From positions 1-64,000 of the forward strand of contig JAQFWX010000058.1 in the NCBI GenBank assembly GCA_027605045.1: 64,000 nt of DNA, in the 5' to 3' direction. Position 1 is the stretch's first letter. Each line of letters starts with the position of its first letter. The notes beneath the pieces were generated by a model. It did no database searches. It was not told the DNA's origin and saw only the letters and a list, made by a program, of their open reading frames with translations. Shown here piece by piece: positions 36,755 through 45,776 of this stretch. A program made the translations under genes and the position numbers. Source of the stretch: Phallus indusiatus. Lineage: Eukaryota; Basidiomycota; Agaricomycetes; Phallales; Phallaceae.

Positions 36755-37308
36755 CTAAGAGACAACCTGAACTCTAGTCTTTGTGACAAAGGTACCAGGG
36801 GTTTTGACAGCCTAGTAAATGTTGTTTCAGAATACTTTTTGCGTTGCAAACGGATTAATCTGAATACTTACCCCAACAACATAGAACGCTCCTGCAGTGA
36901 TATTCGTAGATCCGGGGTTTGCGACGGTAATAGGGATATTGAGGAGTTGTTCACCTTGAACGGGTTGGAAGACTGGTGATGGGATGAGAGCCAATTGCTC
37001 CCCAAGTTCTTCGTTAGAAGGATCGCCTCCGAGTTGGGCACCAATATACAAAGCTACAATCTGGAAATCCGTTGGCTGGCCTACGAAAAAGGGTGCAATA
37101 ATTTTTGAATTAGAAAAGGCTTCAATAAACAGGTACAAAAGAGAAATTCCTGACTGAAAAGGCGGAGGGTGATGTTGAATGGATAACCCGCTGTAACTTG
37201 CGAATCGAAAGCTGGGGCTGTGAAAGCGATAGCAGCAATACCATCCGCCTGAGCAGAAACGCCAGCAAGGAGTACAGCCAATGAACTGAGAACTGAGGAA
37301 AATTTCAT
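36755..37308 (-). CDS. Small secreted protein, copy 2 (139 aa)
   Basis: Same exon sizes as copy 1 (37308-37155, 37080-36872, 36811-36755; 154, 209 and 57 nt), giving 139 aa. Signal peptide MKFSSVLSSLAVLLAGVSA. Differences from copy 1 include DGIAAIAFTAPAF for DGIDAIAFRDPAF, LIPSPVFQPVQGEQ for IVPSPVFLPVPGEL, and VKTPGTF for DKTPGTF. All splice sites and the frame are intact, unlike the neighbouring APN1 copy in the same duplicated block, which suggests that selection retained it. Confidence 0.82.
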
Positions 37309-38545
37309 TGTGAGAGTTATTAGGGTTTTTTTGAGAGTACTCGAGTCAGCTCAGGTAAGTAAAGGAGATGTTGTTGTTTTGTCTTTTCAAAACTCCTCCT
37401 TTTATACACATTTTTTTCAACTTGAATATTGCTCGGGTCGGAGAATGTTTCGGTGCGTTCGGCTTCTTTCAAGTTCAACACGAACTCTACGTAGCAGCAG
37501 GCACCAGCAAGGGCACCTTGAGAAGCTGCTGGGCATCTCGCGAAGTTATCGGGAAAAATGCAGTAGCAGCGTAGTAGCAGAATTCCTGTGCCTGAATATC
37601 TGAAATGAAACCCTTGTGCGTTAATATACTACTAGTAGCGAGTTCCCGTGGAAGTTCGCAGAATAGTGTACGTACTACCCACGGAAATTAACCAACTAGA
37701 AAGCGCCGGGTTTGGTTCAATTCAGCTGTTTCTTCTAGTTCATTGCACAAGCTCGACTACACATTTTCATAGTGCGGATAATGATCGATGATACGTAGTG
37801 CCAGTTGACAGGCATTCAGCTTGCGAACGTTTTCACGACCGAACCTTCGCCACTCAAAATGAATGTGTTAGCTTCTTTTCTCGGTTTGCTTGACAATCGT
37901 ACAGCTGCAGAATCGTACAGTTACTCGTGTCTCGTCACATTCGCTAGAAGACGGTTCACAGAGAGTAGAGGATAGAGTTTATTTGAACGATCGGGACGTG
38001 GACTTCAACAGAATGGGAGAATTGGTGAGCAAATGAGGGATTTGAATATTTTGGGGCACACGATATGGTAGAAAACGTGACTATATAATCCACCTGTGTG
38101 CATGAAAATTTCAAGCTCAAGGTCTCGTGCACACGAGTTGATCAATAAGACCAGTTGGGGATCCTCCATTGCCGGTGCCGACTGAGAGGAATGCCGATGG
38201 CATGATTCTCGGCAGTCATTGTTTCGGGCCGAGAACATTGTTCCGTTTGGTCTCTGTAATCACCGGCACCTGTGCTAGTAAATGACCACATCTGATTTCT
38301 ATAATTCCGTAAAATATTTATTGGCTTAGACATTGAGGTGAGGCAACTTGTGTGTGTGTAACTTCCATTGCTTATTTTAGAGTCGCACCATGCACTGCAT
38401 TTCTGGCTAACTTTGTTTATAGATGTATCCGTTTGGTTGACCTAGGCCTTCGAATAGGCTGCGGATTCCGAAGGCTATGACAGATTCAGTCAATAATAAG
38501 TGATTAATTTCCCTTTCCTACCGTTTTATACTTTCAAGTACTATC
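37309..38545. other. Upstream region of secreted-protein copy 2 and of the 38546 gene
   Basis: No gene. Largely the second copy of 33981-35167, including the 5' flank of the next gene. Confidence 0.55.
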
Positions 38546-39052
38546 ATGATAGTGCAAGTTCAACCCTTGTCAGACCTTGAAAATCCTCCACCGAGTTATA
38601 CGTCAGCAACTGGACAAGGCGAGGACGACTCGAGCTCATTAAACCCACCACCACCACCATCATCATCTCCTCCTGCTGAGATACAAACCCTACCGACAGC
38701 AGTATTACCACCAGATACATCCGCAGCTTTAACACTCCCATCAGTGGAACAACCGCCACCAAACGAGGGCGACGAGCTTCCTCCGTATTATCGAGGACGT
38801 CCAAGTCAACCTACTTTTGATTTTGTACAAGAGTCAATTGCTCCACCACCACCTACGAGGAGTGGCTCAACTCTTGTAAGCGTTTGTTTTTGCTTGAAAC
38901 GTCCCATGTCGACGAAGGAACGTTGAACCTTTTTTCTTTCCAAGCCCACAGTGAAGCGGTCCCCACGCCGGACGCTTGGAATCAGATTGATTTTCCTTGC
39001 TCTTATTGTTGTTCCTGTTGTATTCGTGATTTGGCATCTTACAAATCCTTGA
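38546..39052 (+). CDS. Small PY-motif protein with a C-terminal membrane segment
   Basis: Two exons (38546-38875, 38945-39052) encode about 145 aa. The N-terminal two thirds are disordered and Pro-rich with two PPxY motifs, NPPPSYTSA and ELPPYYRGR, the ligands of WW domains such as those of the Rsp5/Nedd4 ubiquitin ligases. Exon 2 gives a basic stretch (KRSPRRTLG) and one hydrophobic helix (LIFLALIVVPVVFVIW) ending LTNP*, so the protein looks tail-anchored. A role as a membrane adaptor for Rsp5 is an inference from this layout. I know no named homologue. The start codon is uncertain, because the duplicated 5' end (35168) has a different ATG. Confidence 0.65.
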
Positions 39053-40000
39053 CGAATTGTTGTAAGTTGCGCTTCATAAAGACGTACGTTCATGGACTGA
39101 ACAACTGAAGAAAGATAGTCATATGTCTGTATAAGTATATGTATCTCTGCTCCTTGTCGAGCATACAATTATATGTTTTGGTTAGCTAGGGCGAAATTGA
39201 AATACACGTAGGCAAGTTCACTGTTCGCCGTAAAAATAAATGTTCCTATGATGTTAACTTTGACGTCTAGATGGACAGTCGGAGCCAGGCAGATGGAGAG
39301 GGGCGATCCGGACTCAACCAACGTTGCCTCAATCTCCGGGATCGCACCGTTGGGATACTACCTATGTATACTCCAAAACCCATCACGAATTCTCACGTTG
39401 ATCCTACGTTGGCTCCTAGTGGCTCTTCCAACTTAATACCGTTATCAATGTCAATTGCCATCAAATGAATGGAACCAAGAATCTGTTCGATAGTGATACA
39501 TGATGCATTGATGGTCAAAGTCAACTGACATGAATGCGCAGTTAGCCAGCTGTGGGGCATAATTTCAGTGTGGACTTCGAGCAACTCCATCGGGACATTC
39601 TGTTTATGTTTATGGACCATATTTGAAGCTGTTCAAAATTCAAATATCTCATTGCCTTTTTTTTTAACCCCCCCATGGACAGCTTTTTTATTCTCATCAG
39701 ATCTGCACAAGCCTCTCACTTATTGGTTTCAATTTCATTCTCATTGATATCATCGGCTGGACGCTGATTCGACGAGGTACGAGATTACACAAGGGGCGCG
39801 GCATTAATGATATCATCAAAAACCAATTCGGATAAGCGTATCTACTGGCCTGTGGGCCTTGCTTCGTGAGCCACATGCGCAAGTGAAAAAAAAAAGCTGT
39901 ATGTAATAGGTAACATGAATCTTCTTTATATTCTCCCCAGGTTCCGAATACGACGATCTTTTTCTATCTCGCTCTTTCCACCACTCCTTTAAACAAAGCC
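39053..40000. other. Intergenic before the PH-only gene
   Basis: No supported gene. Open frames at 39248-39468 lack recognisable content or splice structure. A pyrimidine-rich stretch just before 40001 looks like the PH gene's promoter/5' UTR. Confidence 0.45.
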
Positions 40001-40588
40001 ATGTCTGAATCTCAGTCTATCCGCACACAATACTCCACCAGCCCAACTCTCGTCGACACCGCTTCAAACTACACCACCGATGATCCCGATAGTGTCGTTA
40101 GGGATCTAACCCAACGAGTTAACAACTGGGCTGGCGCCGACCCATCCGTGCTTGGACAGCTTTGTCTCCATGACACACTCAGAATACGCAAAGGCGCACA
40201 AGAAAAACAATTCGAAGTGTACTTATTCGAGGAAGCGATTATCTGTCTCGTCGAACGAAAACGAAAGCGGATATTCGGATCTGCGCTGGGTGTACATCAT
40301 GTGTTTGGTGGCAGCTCAGGTGCAAAATCCACTGCCACCGCAACGCCTTCGTTAACCCTCAAAGGACGAATATTCAGAAAACACATTGACCGAATATCGG
40401 ACACGAGCACAGATGATGAATGGAGTCTTACGGTGGATATGGAGGGCGCGAAGCATGTCGACTCATTCAAGATGATCTTCTCGAGTCAACGGAGTTTAAA
40501 GATATGGTATTCGGAGCTTTCAGCTGTCTTATCCGATTATATAGGCAAATCTGGAAAGGCACTTGGCTTGGCACGAGCAGCCCCGTAA
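40001..40588 (+). CDS. Stand-alone PH-like domain protein, related to the RING-PH-vWA protein at 50280
   Basis: A single intron-free ORF of 195 aa. After a ~30-residue Ser/Thr-rich N-terminus, the whole protein aligns by eye with the PH region of the 50280 gene: EVYLFEEAIICLVERKRKR against YVYLFREAIICVVEERKRS, LKGRIFRKHIDRISDTS against LKGRIYVRHIKQVTETS, and DEWSLTVDME against GELSLTIDME. The helix KIWYSELSAVLSDY is the C-terminal PH helix (AWRSRIVELVSAF in the other). RING and vWA parts are absent. PH domains of Ste5/Far1-type scaffolds bind membrane phosphoinositides; a stand-alone copy could compete with or help recruit the scaffold, which is speculation. Confidence 0.75.
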   Translation: MSESQSIRTQYSTSPTLVDTASNYTTDDPDSVVRDLTQRVNNWAGADPSVLGQLCLHDTLRIRKGAQEKQFEVYLFEEAIICLVERKRKRIFGSALGVHHVFGGSSGAKSTATATPSLTLKGRIFRKHIDRISDTSTDDEWSLTVDMEGAKHVDSFKMIFSSQRSLKIWYSELSAVLSDYIGKSGKALGLARAAP

Positions 40589-41305
40589 AATATCGGTATG
40601 GAAGGGCATTATTCATTATTGTAGTAGCTTGAAGGCATATCGAAATTCCTTGCATTCATTTGTCTCTCTTTTTATTTGACAAGCTGTCAGTCACAATTAT
40701 TTATTGATCTATCATTATTGTTTTTTCCAAGTCCATTGCTTACTGCAGTTACATATGTATATACATTAATGTATGCGAGTACCTTTATACGGTACACCAC
40801 AATTACCAATTAGTAACTATATTCATTCAAGATGGTGATCACTACGCCCATTTTTGACAGCAGCGCCAGCTGCCACCCACTGGTGGTCAACAGTGGCCTA
40901 ACGATATACGCACGGGAATCTGTTCCAAATACAGTACCTAACAAGCACTCTTTTCAAGTATTTTTCCGATTCGAGGATTTGAACTAGTTTTTGCTGGTTA
41001 AGGGAGGAATGGCCTGAAATGACGAAGAAAGGATACATGAAAAGGTGATGGGACCTTGACGTCTTGACAGCTGTCATGCCGTAATGCCGCCAAGAAGAAA
41101 CCCGACTTGCCGTTTATGGCCGTGTTATACTAAGTCAAGCGCCACTAATGCGCTTCCTCGGCGTCGTCTGAAGTGAGCCGGTAGCGTATTCAGTATCATT
41201 TTCTTCTTCTTGAATATCCTTCATTTTTTCCCTCCTGTTTGGCAAGCTCGGTAACATACCCCAGCACACACTCATTTCTCCTGTACCGAACAACAAGCTA
41301 CAACA
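40589..41305. other. Intergenic between PH-only and transporter genes
   Basis: No supported gene. A B-box-like GTTCAAATCC on the minus strand (~40970-40985) was checked and does not belong to a foldable tRNA. Confidence 0.5.
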
Positions 41306-42627
41306 ATGCCAGAAGACAGCAATACCCGAGATACCACAAATCAACACACCGATATCCCTTTAACTTCCGTTTCCGACTTCAAAACTAGCAATGGCGACGG
41401 ATCGCCTGCTTCTATAACATCATTACCTCCTCCAGCGACGACCGCGACCAACTCTAACTCCAAAACCGGCGGCACCCGACTCTCAGCAGCGGTTATTATT
41501 CCCATTTGGATCGTCCTTTCGTCCTCTGTCATTACATACAACAACTACGTGTACAACAATCTCAAATTCAGATACCCTGTCTTTCTCGTCACGTGGCATC
41601 TCATTTTTGCGAGCATTGGGACGAGAATCCTGAAGAGGACGACACGGTTGCTCGACAGCGCCAACGATACAAGTCATCTTTTGACTAAAGATGTCTGGTT
41701 GAAAGGGATCGTCCCTACCGGAGCATTTTTCAGCGGCAGTCTGATTCTGAGCAACATGGCGTATCTTTATTTGAGCGTTGCTTTCATTCAGATGTTAAAA
41801 GTAACGTATTATTGAACAATACTCGTACACGAATAACCCCGTTTTTTCTTTAGGCATTTAACCCTGTCGCTATTCTATTAATCTCATTCGCATTCCGTAC
41901 TCAAGAACCTTCACAACGACTTTTCGTGATTGTGTTTATGATATCTGGAGGCGTGTGTCTTGCGTCGTACGGTGAACTCAAATTTGACAAGACGGGCTTT
42001 ATCATCCAAGCTCTTGCCGTTCTGGTACGACTTCAACCCAAAACAGGATACTCACATTCCCTATCTCTAATCTCTTCTCTTCTTTCCAGTTCGAATCTTC
42101 ACGGCTGGTACTAGTAGAACGTCTTTTACATGGTATCAAGATGAACCCACTTGTCTCCTTGCATTATTTCGCTCCCGTAAGTCCGGGCCATATCTCCAAG
42201 TTCACTAGACTCTCTCACATATCAACTTCCCTCCTTTTTTTCTCTCTCTCTAGATTTGCGCTGGTATCAACTTGCTCATTTTACCTTTTATCGATGGTGT
42301 TGCGCCTTTTTATGCGCTCATGGAGCTTGGACCGGCTGTCATGCTTTCCAACGCCGCAGTTGCTTTTCTTTTAAACATTGCAGCCGTATACCTAATCGGC
42401 GTTGGAAGCGGCCTGATTCTAACTCTAGCAGGTGTTTTCAAGGTAAAGATCTTTTTGGTTTTCTAGGCATAAAAAAACTAAAAAAACGCCCTTTCGTTTT
42501 ACAGGACATTCTTCTCATCATCGCCTCCGTTCTCATTTATAACACAACTATAACCCCAATACAAATCATAGGATACGGAGTTGCTTTGATTGGTCTTATC
42601 ATATTTAAAACTACTGGGAACAAGTAA
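41306..42627 (+). CDS. Triose-phosphate-transporter-family (SLC35-like) membrane transporter
   Basis: Five exons (41306-41800, 41854-42024, 42090-42177, 42254-42442, 42505-42627) give a clean frame of about 354 aa. A ~60-residue disordered N-terminus precedes about ten membrane segments. Recognisable blocks: IIPIWIVLSSSVITYNNYVY, YPVFLVTWHLIFASIGTRIL, NMAYLYLSVAFIQMLKAFNP, SRLVLVERLL, NPLVSLHYFAPICAGINLL, TLAGVFKDILLIIASVLIYN and ITPIQIIGYGVALIGLIIF. These match the TPT/DUF250 group, which exchanges phosphorylated sugars or nucleotide sugars, often at the Golgi or ER. The substrate is not predictable from sequence. All introns are canonical. Confidence 0.9.
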
Positions 42628-43325
42628 CCACCAAGCGATCAAAAAAAAGAGCGAGCCGGGAGCACCGGGGTTGACGCTTCCGAATCGTGGTCGTCATCAT
42701 CGTCGTCGAACATCTTTATTTTTTGTTTTCAATTTGGGCCACTTTTTTTGATGGGATGGAATGATAATGGGGAAAAAAGACACCTATTTTTGCATATAAC
42801 CTATAACCTTGCTTTTCTTCTCTCGTTATCTATAAATATATACCCTATCGGACTTTCGCAGCTCCATTTCATAGAATGAACCTGGAGACGTTAGATTAGT
42901 ATGATGGTATACACTATAGTCGTTTTGTTTTTCTATTGCTATTTTTATAGATCTCTTGTTTTGTTTCTCTCAATAACATAGCTATCAGACATTTGTTGGT
43001 TGTAGTCATGCAATTTCAAAAGTTGAAAAGATATGAGAACTGCGGAAAGCATTTCACGGCTCAGAGTCATCTATAACGTCTCTTTGATGTCTTTGTTGCC
43101 CTCCGAAACGTGTTGCTTTTTGCTCAAGCCTCTGACTCGGCCTGATAATTGACTTCATATATATGATTTCCTTTGTTCTCACAGTCATTTGAAAGAGTCT
43201 AAATAGTTGTTATTGAACATCTGTCTATATATTTTTCTTTACATGATGAAGCGTGCTGTTGTCCGTGCGATCGAGATCTGATACAAATATATTTCCAAGA
43301 AACAGATCATAGTGTGATGGTGTTT
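42628..43325. other. Convergent 3' flanks of transporter and PRPP synthetase
   Basis: No supported gene; T-rich sequence expected of two 3' UTRs. Confidence 0.45.
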
Positions 43326-44727
43326 TTAATATGGAATATCCGTGAACAGCTTGCTTACACTTTCCTGTATAAGGAAAAAACATCAGTCAATACACCTGGA
43401 GAAAAGACGACATGCACAACTACACACCCCATAGTGACTTCTTCGAATAACTTCAGCCAAAACGTTTCCAATATCAATAACTTCAATCTTGTCACAGTTT
43501 TGAGCATTCTCAGTTTGAGGGATCGTATTCGTCACGATGAGCTTTTTGAGCGTGCTGTCTTTGACGGCTTGTAAAGCATTGCCGGATAGAATGCCATGAG
43601 TGACCATGGCGTATACTTCGACTGCGCCAGCTTCGGACAGATGTTGTGCGGCTAAACAGATGGTTCCGCATGTATCTGCCATATCGTCTACGAGGATGGC
43701 TGTTTTGCCCGCTACGTGACCCACAAGAACCATCCGCGAGACTTCGTTAGCTTTCTTGCGTTCCTTGTGGAACAGCGCGAAGTCAACGCCGAGTCTGTCC
43801 GCCATTGAGGTCGCACTACGAAGAAGAAAGAGGTCAAGAACAACCTCTGTTTCTCATTAACTAAGCGTTTATTACCGTTTGGCACCACCTGCGTCCGGAG
43901 AGACTATGACGAGATTCTCCATGTCGAAATGTGTGCGAATATAATGCAAAGATGACGGTTCCGCATAGAGCTTGGATGCAAGAGATTAGGCGAGATGTTT
44001 TTGTGCCACGGAACAGAAGATGGAACTTACGCTAAAGTTCAGATAATTAATAACACGTTACTTTACTTTTTAGGATAAATGTGGGACTCACTTATCGACT
44101 GGCACATCAAAGAAGCCTTGAATTTGAGAAGCATGCAAGTCCATAGTCTAACTCAACGGATCAGTCATGACTAAACAAGAACGAGTATAAAAGACTCGTG
44201 GTCGGAAAAGGAGACTCTTTATTACCACTACGTGATCACAGCCACTTTTCTGTAACATGTTCGCCACAAGTTTCGCCGTAATAGGAGCCCGACTTCGCTC
44301 CTTCTTGTCTTGGCGCGCATAGGGAAAAAGTGGAATAACAGCTGTAATCCTTTTCGCGCTCGCCACCTTGCAGGCGTGAATCATAATGCAGAGTTCCATT
44401 AGAGAGGTGTTAATCGCGCCGCATCCGGTATTGATGATGTAGACATCTTCCTCTCGTACAGACTCTGCAATGCGCACGGATGTTTCGCCTATACCGTTGC
44501 GAGTTATTTCAGCCTTGGCAAGTTGAAGGCCAATTCTGAAAAAAAAAGTTATAATCCCAGATGAGTAAAGCAATAATTGAAGATTTAGTAGTTATGCACC
44601 TTCTTGCAATGTTCTCAGCGAGTTCAGGGTGGCTGGTTCCTGTGATACTGCTGCGTCTAGCTATCGTCGTTGCAAGTGGAGACGCTACTTTACCTGAAAA
44701 GATTTTTATACCCGAGCCGGAAAGCAT
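43326..44727 (-). CDS. PRS1: Ribose-phosphate pyrophosphokinase (PRPP synthetase)
   Basis: Exons 44727-44600, 44535-44226, 44147-44092, 44031 (one base), 43970-43876, 43815-43428 and 43364-43326 sum to 339 codons, giving 338 aa. Blocks: [104 protein letters not shown], the PRPP loop [14 protein letters not shown] and the end [18 protein letters not shown]. The enzyme makes PRPP from ribose 5-phosphate and ATP for nucleotide, His and Trp synthesis. The codon for Asn in VDN-LYAEP is AA + C + CTC; the single C is flanked by perfect AG and GTAAGT and by two introns of exactly 60 nt. Other paralogues are expected elsewhere (fungi usually have several). Confidence 0.93.
44031..44031 (-). other. Candidate one-nucleotide exon of the PRPP synthetase gene
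   Basis: On the minus strand, GTCGATAA is followed by intron GTGAGT...CTGAACTTTAG (44091-44032), then C, then intron GTAAGT...CCTAATC...CATCCAAG (44030-43971), then CTCTATGCG. Only inclusion of the C keeps VDNLYAEP in frame. The rival reading is one 121-nt intron plus a one-base deletion at an exon edge. Confidence 0.68.
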
Positions 44728-45016
44728 CAGAGTCAACCCAGGTAAAACTTAATTCGTTCAAAAATGCAGTTAGACCCGGACTTAGGAAGAGAAAGAACAG
44801 AGAGAGGTTAAAGTTCGTTTGACATTGACGAAGAAAGAGGGAGAGAAAAAAGAGAAACTAGAAAGAATCGATTCGTCATAGCCGGACTTTCCTAATACAG
44901 TATGTAGGCGCCCATAGGCACGATGAGTTTCACTCCAAGTTTTAAACAACAAACACATTTTATTGGAAGTATGTGGAAAAACACAAAAGCGACGTTTTAA
45001 GAAAAATGAGCTGCGT
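44728..45016. promoter_or_regulatory. PRPP synthetase promoter region
   Basis: Purine/pyrimidine-rich sequence between the PRPP synthetase start and the 3' end of the next minus-strand gene (minus-strand pyrimidine tract at 44790-44870). Confidence 0.45.
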
Positions 45017-45776
45017 TTAGTCGAGATTCCACAAAATGTAAAGTCCGCTAGATGCTATGATAAAGGCTGTACCCACGGCAAGGACGGTAACACCGGTACT
45101 GAGTTTGAGTGATTCAGGACCATCAAAACCGGGTGGTGTCTTAAGCTGAAGGGCGAGTGTGGTGTTCAAGGCTTGGTTACATCCCGTCGTGTAAGCTACA
45201 GAATAAATAAGTATGAGAGTATAACACGAGCTCCAAGAAACAGGAAACGTACCGGTCAATAAAGGTTGAGAACCGACTTTGGCATCGGGGGCTTTGACAT
45301 TTTGTTCAATGAGCGCATTGTACAAGCATGTTTCGCAGTCGAAGAGTTGTGCCGCTGTCGTACTGTTGCATATGCACTCATTGTTGGTTCCACAACTCTA
45401 GTTGTCCTAATCAGCGTAGTTCGGACAAAACGGGAAAATCTTTAAAGTACCTGAAAATCAGAAATGGCAGAGTTGCATTGGTCGGAACACTGTGATAAAC
45501 CAACCAACGAAAGCTTAGAATAGAATACTAATTAAGGAGAGGTGTGAGGGACAACGTACAGCGGTGTTCATGAATTCCGTTCCAGCGGAACTGAAGTTGA
45601 CGAGTTGCGTTGCGGTTAAATTGACATTATTGAAAGTAAATGATAGTGCATCTGCAAGAACTTTGAAAGAAATCAGTTTTCACCATTACGCTGAATTTGA
45701 CATATCAATTGTATTTACCCGAACCGCACAGAGTAGCAATAACAGCAATCAAGTACGCAGCAAATGAAAAACGCAT
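45017..45776 (-). CDS. Cys-rich secreted or membrane-anchored protein; one base missing near 45480
   Basis: Exons 45776-45725, 45651-45560, 45489-45452, 45397-45253 and 45195-45017. A signal peptide (MRFSFAAYLIAVIATLC) leads to a Cys-rich ectodomain with SCGTNNECICNSTTAAQ, LFDCETCLYNAL and TGCNQALNTT. The C-terminus is hydrophobic (VTVLAVGTAFIIASSGLYIL), either a GPI signal or one membrane helix. Exon 3 reads CSD(x)CNSAISDFQ only if one base is restored near 45480; the exon sum is one short of a multiple of three, and restoring it gives 168 aa with regular Cys spacing. Small Cys-rich ectodomains of this type are common in Agaricomycete surface proteins; function unknown. Confidence 0.72.

Larger units (their letters stand above)
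35217..38572. repeat. Tandem duplication, unit 2 (~3.4 kb)
   Basis: Head-to-tail copy of 31255-35216, ending at CAACCCTTGTCAG in the first codons of the 38546 gene. It is shorter mainly through loss of ~640 bp (equivalent to 32571-33213) and part of the upstream region. Confidence 0.88.

Noticed and set aside
39248..39468. Overlapping plus-strand ORFs of 62-65 codons
   Set aside because: Two frames over the same bases, neither with natural composition or known motifs.
40965..40990. Possible tRNA gene on the minus strand (GTTCAAATCC B-box-like sequence)
   Set aside because: No matching acceptor stem, D-arm or A box could be found upstream on that strand.
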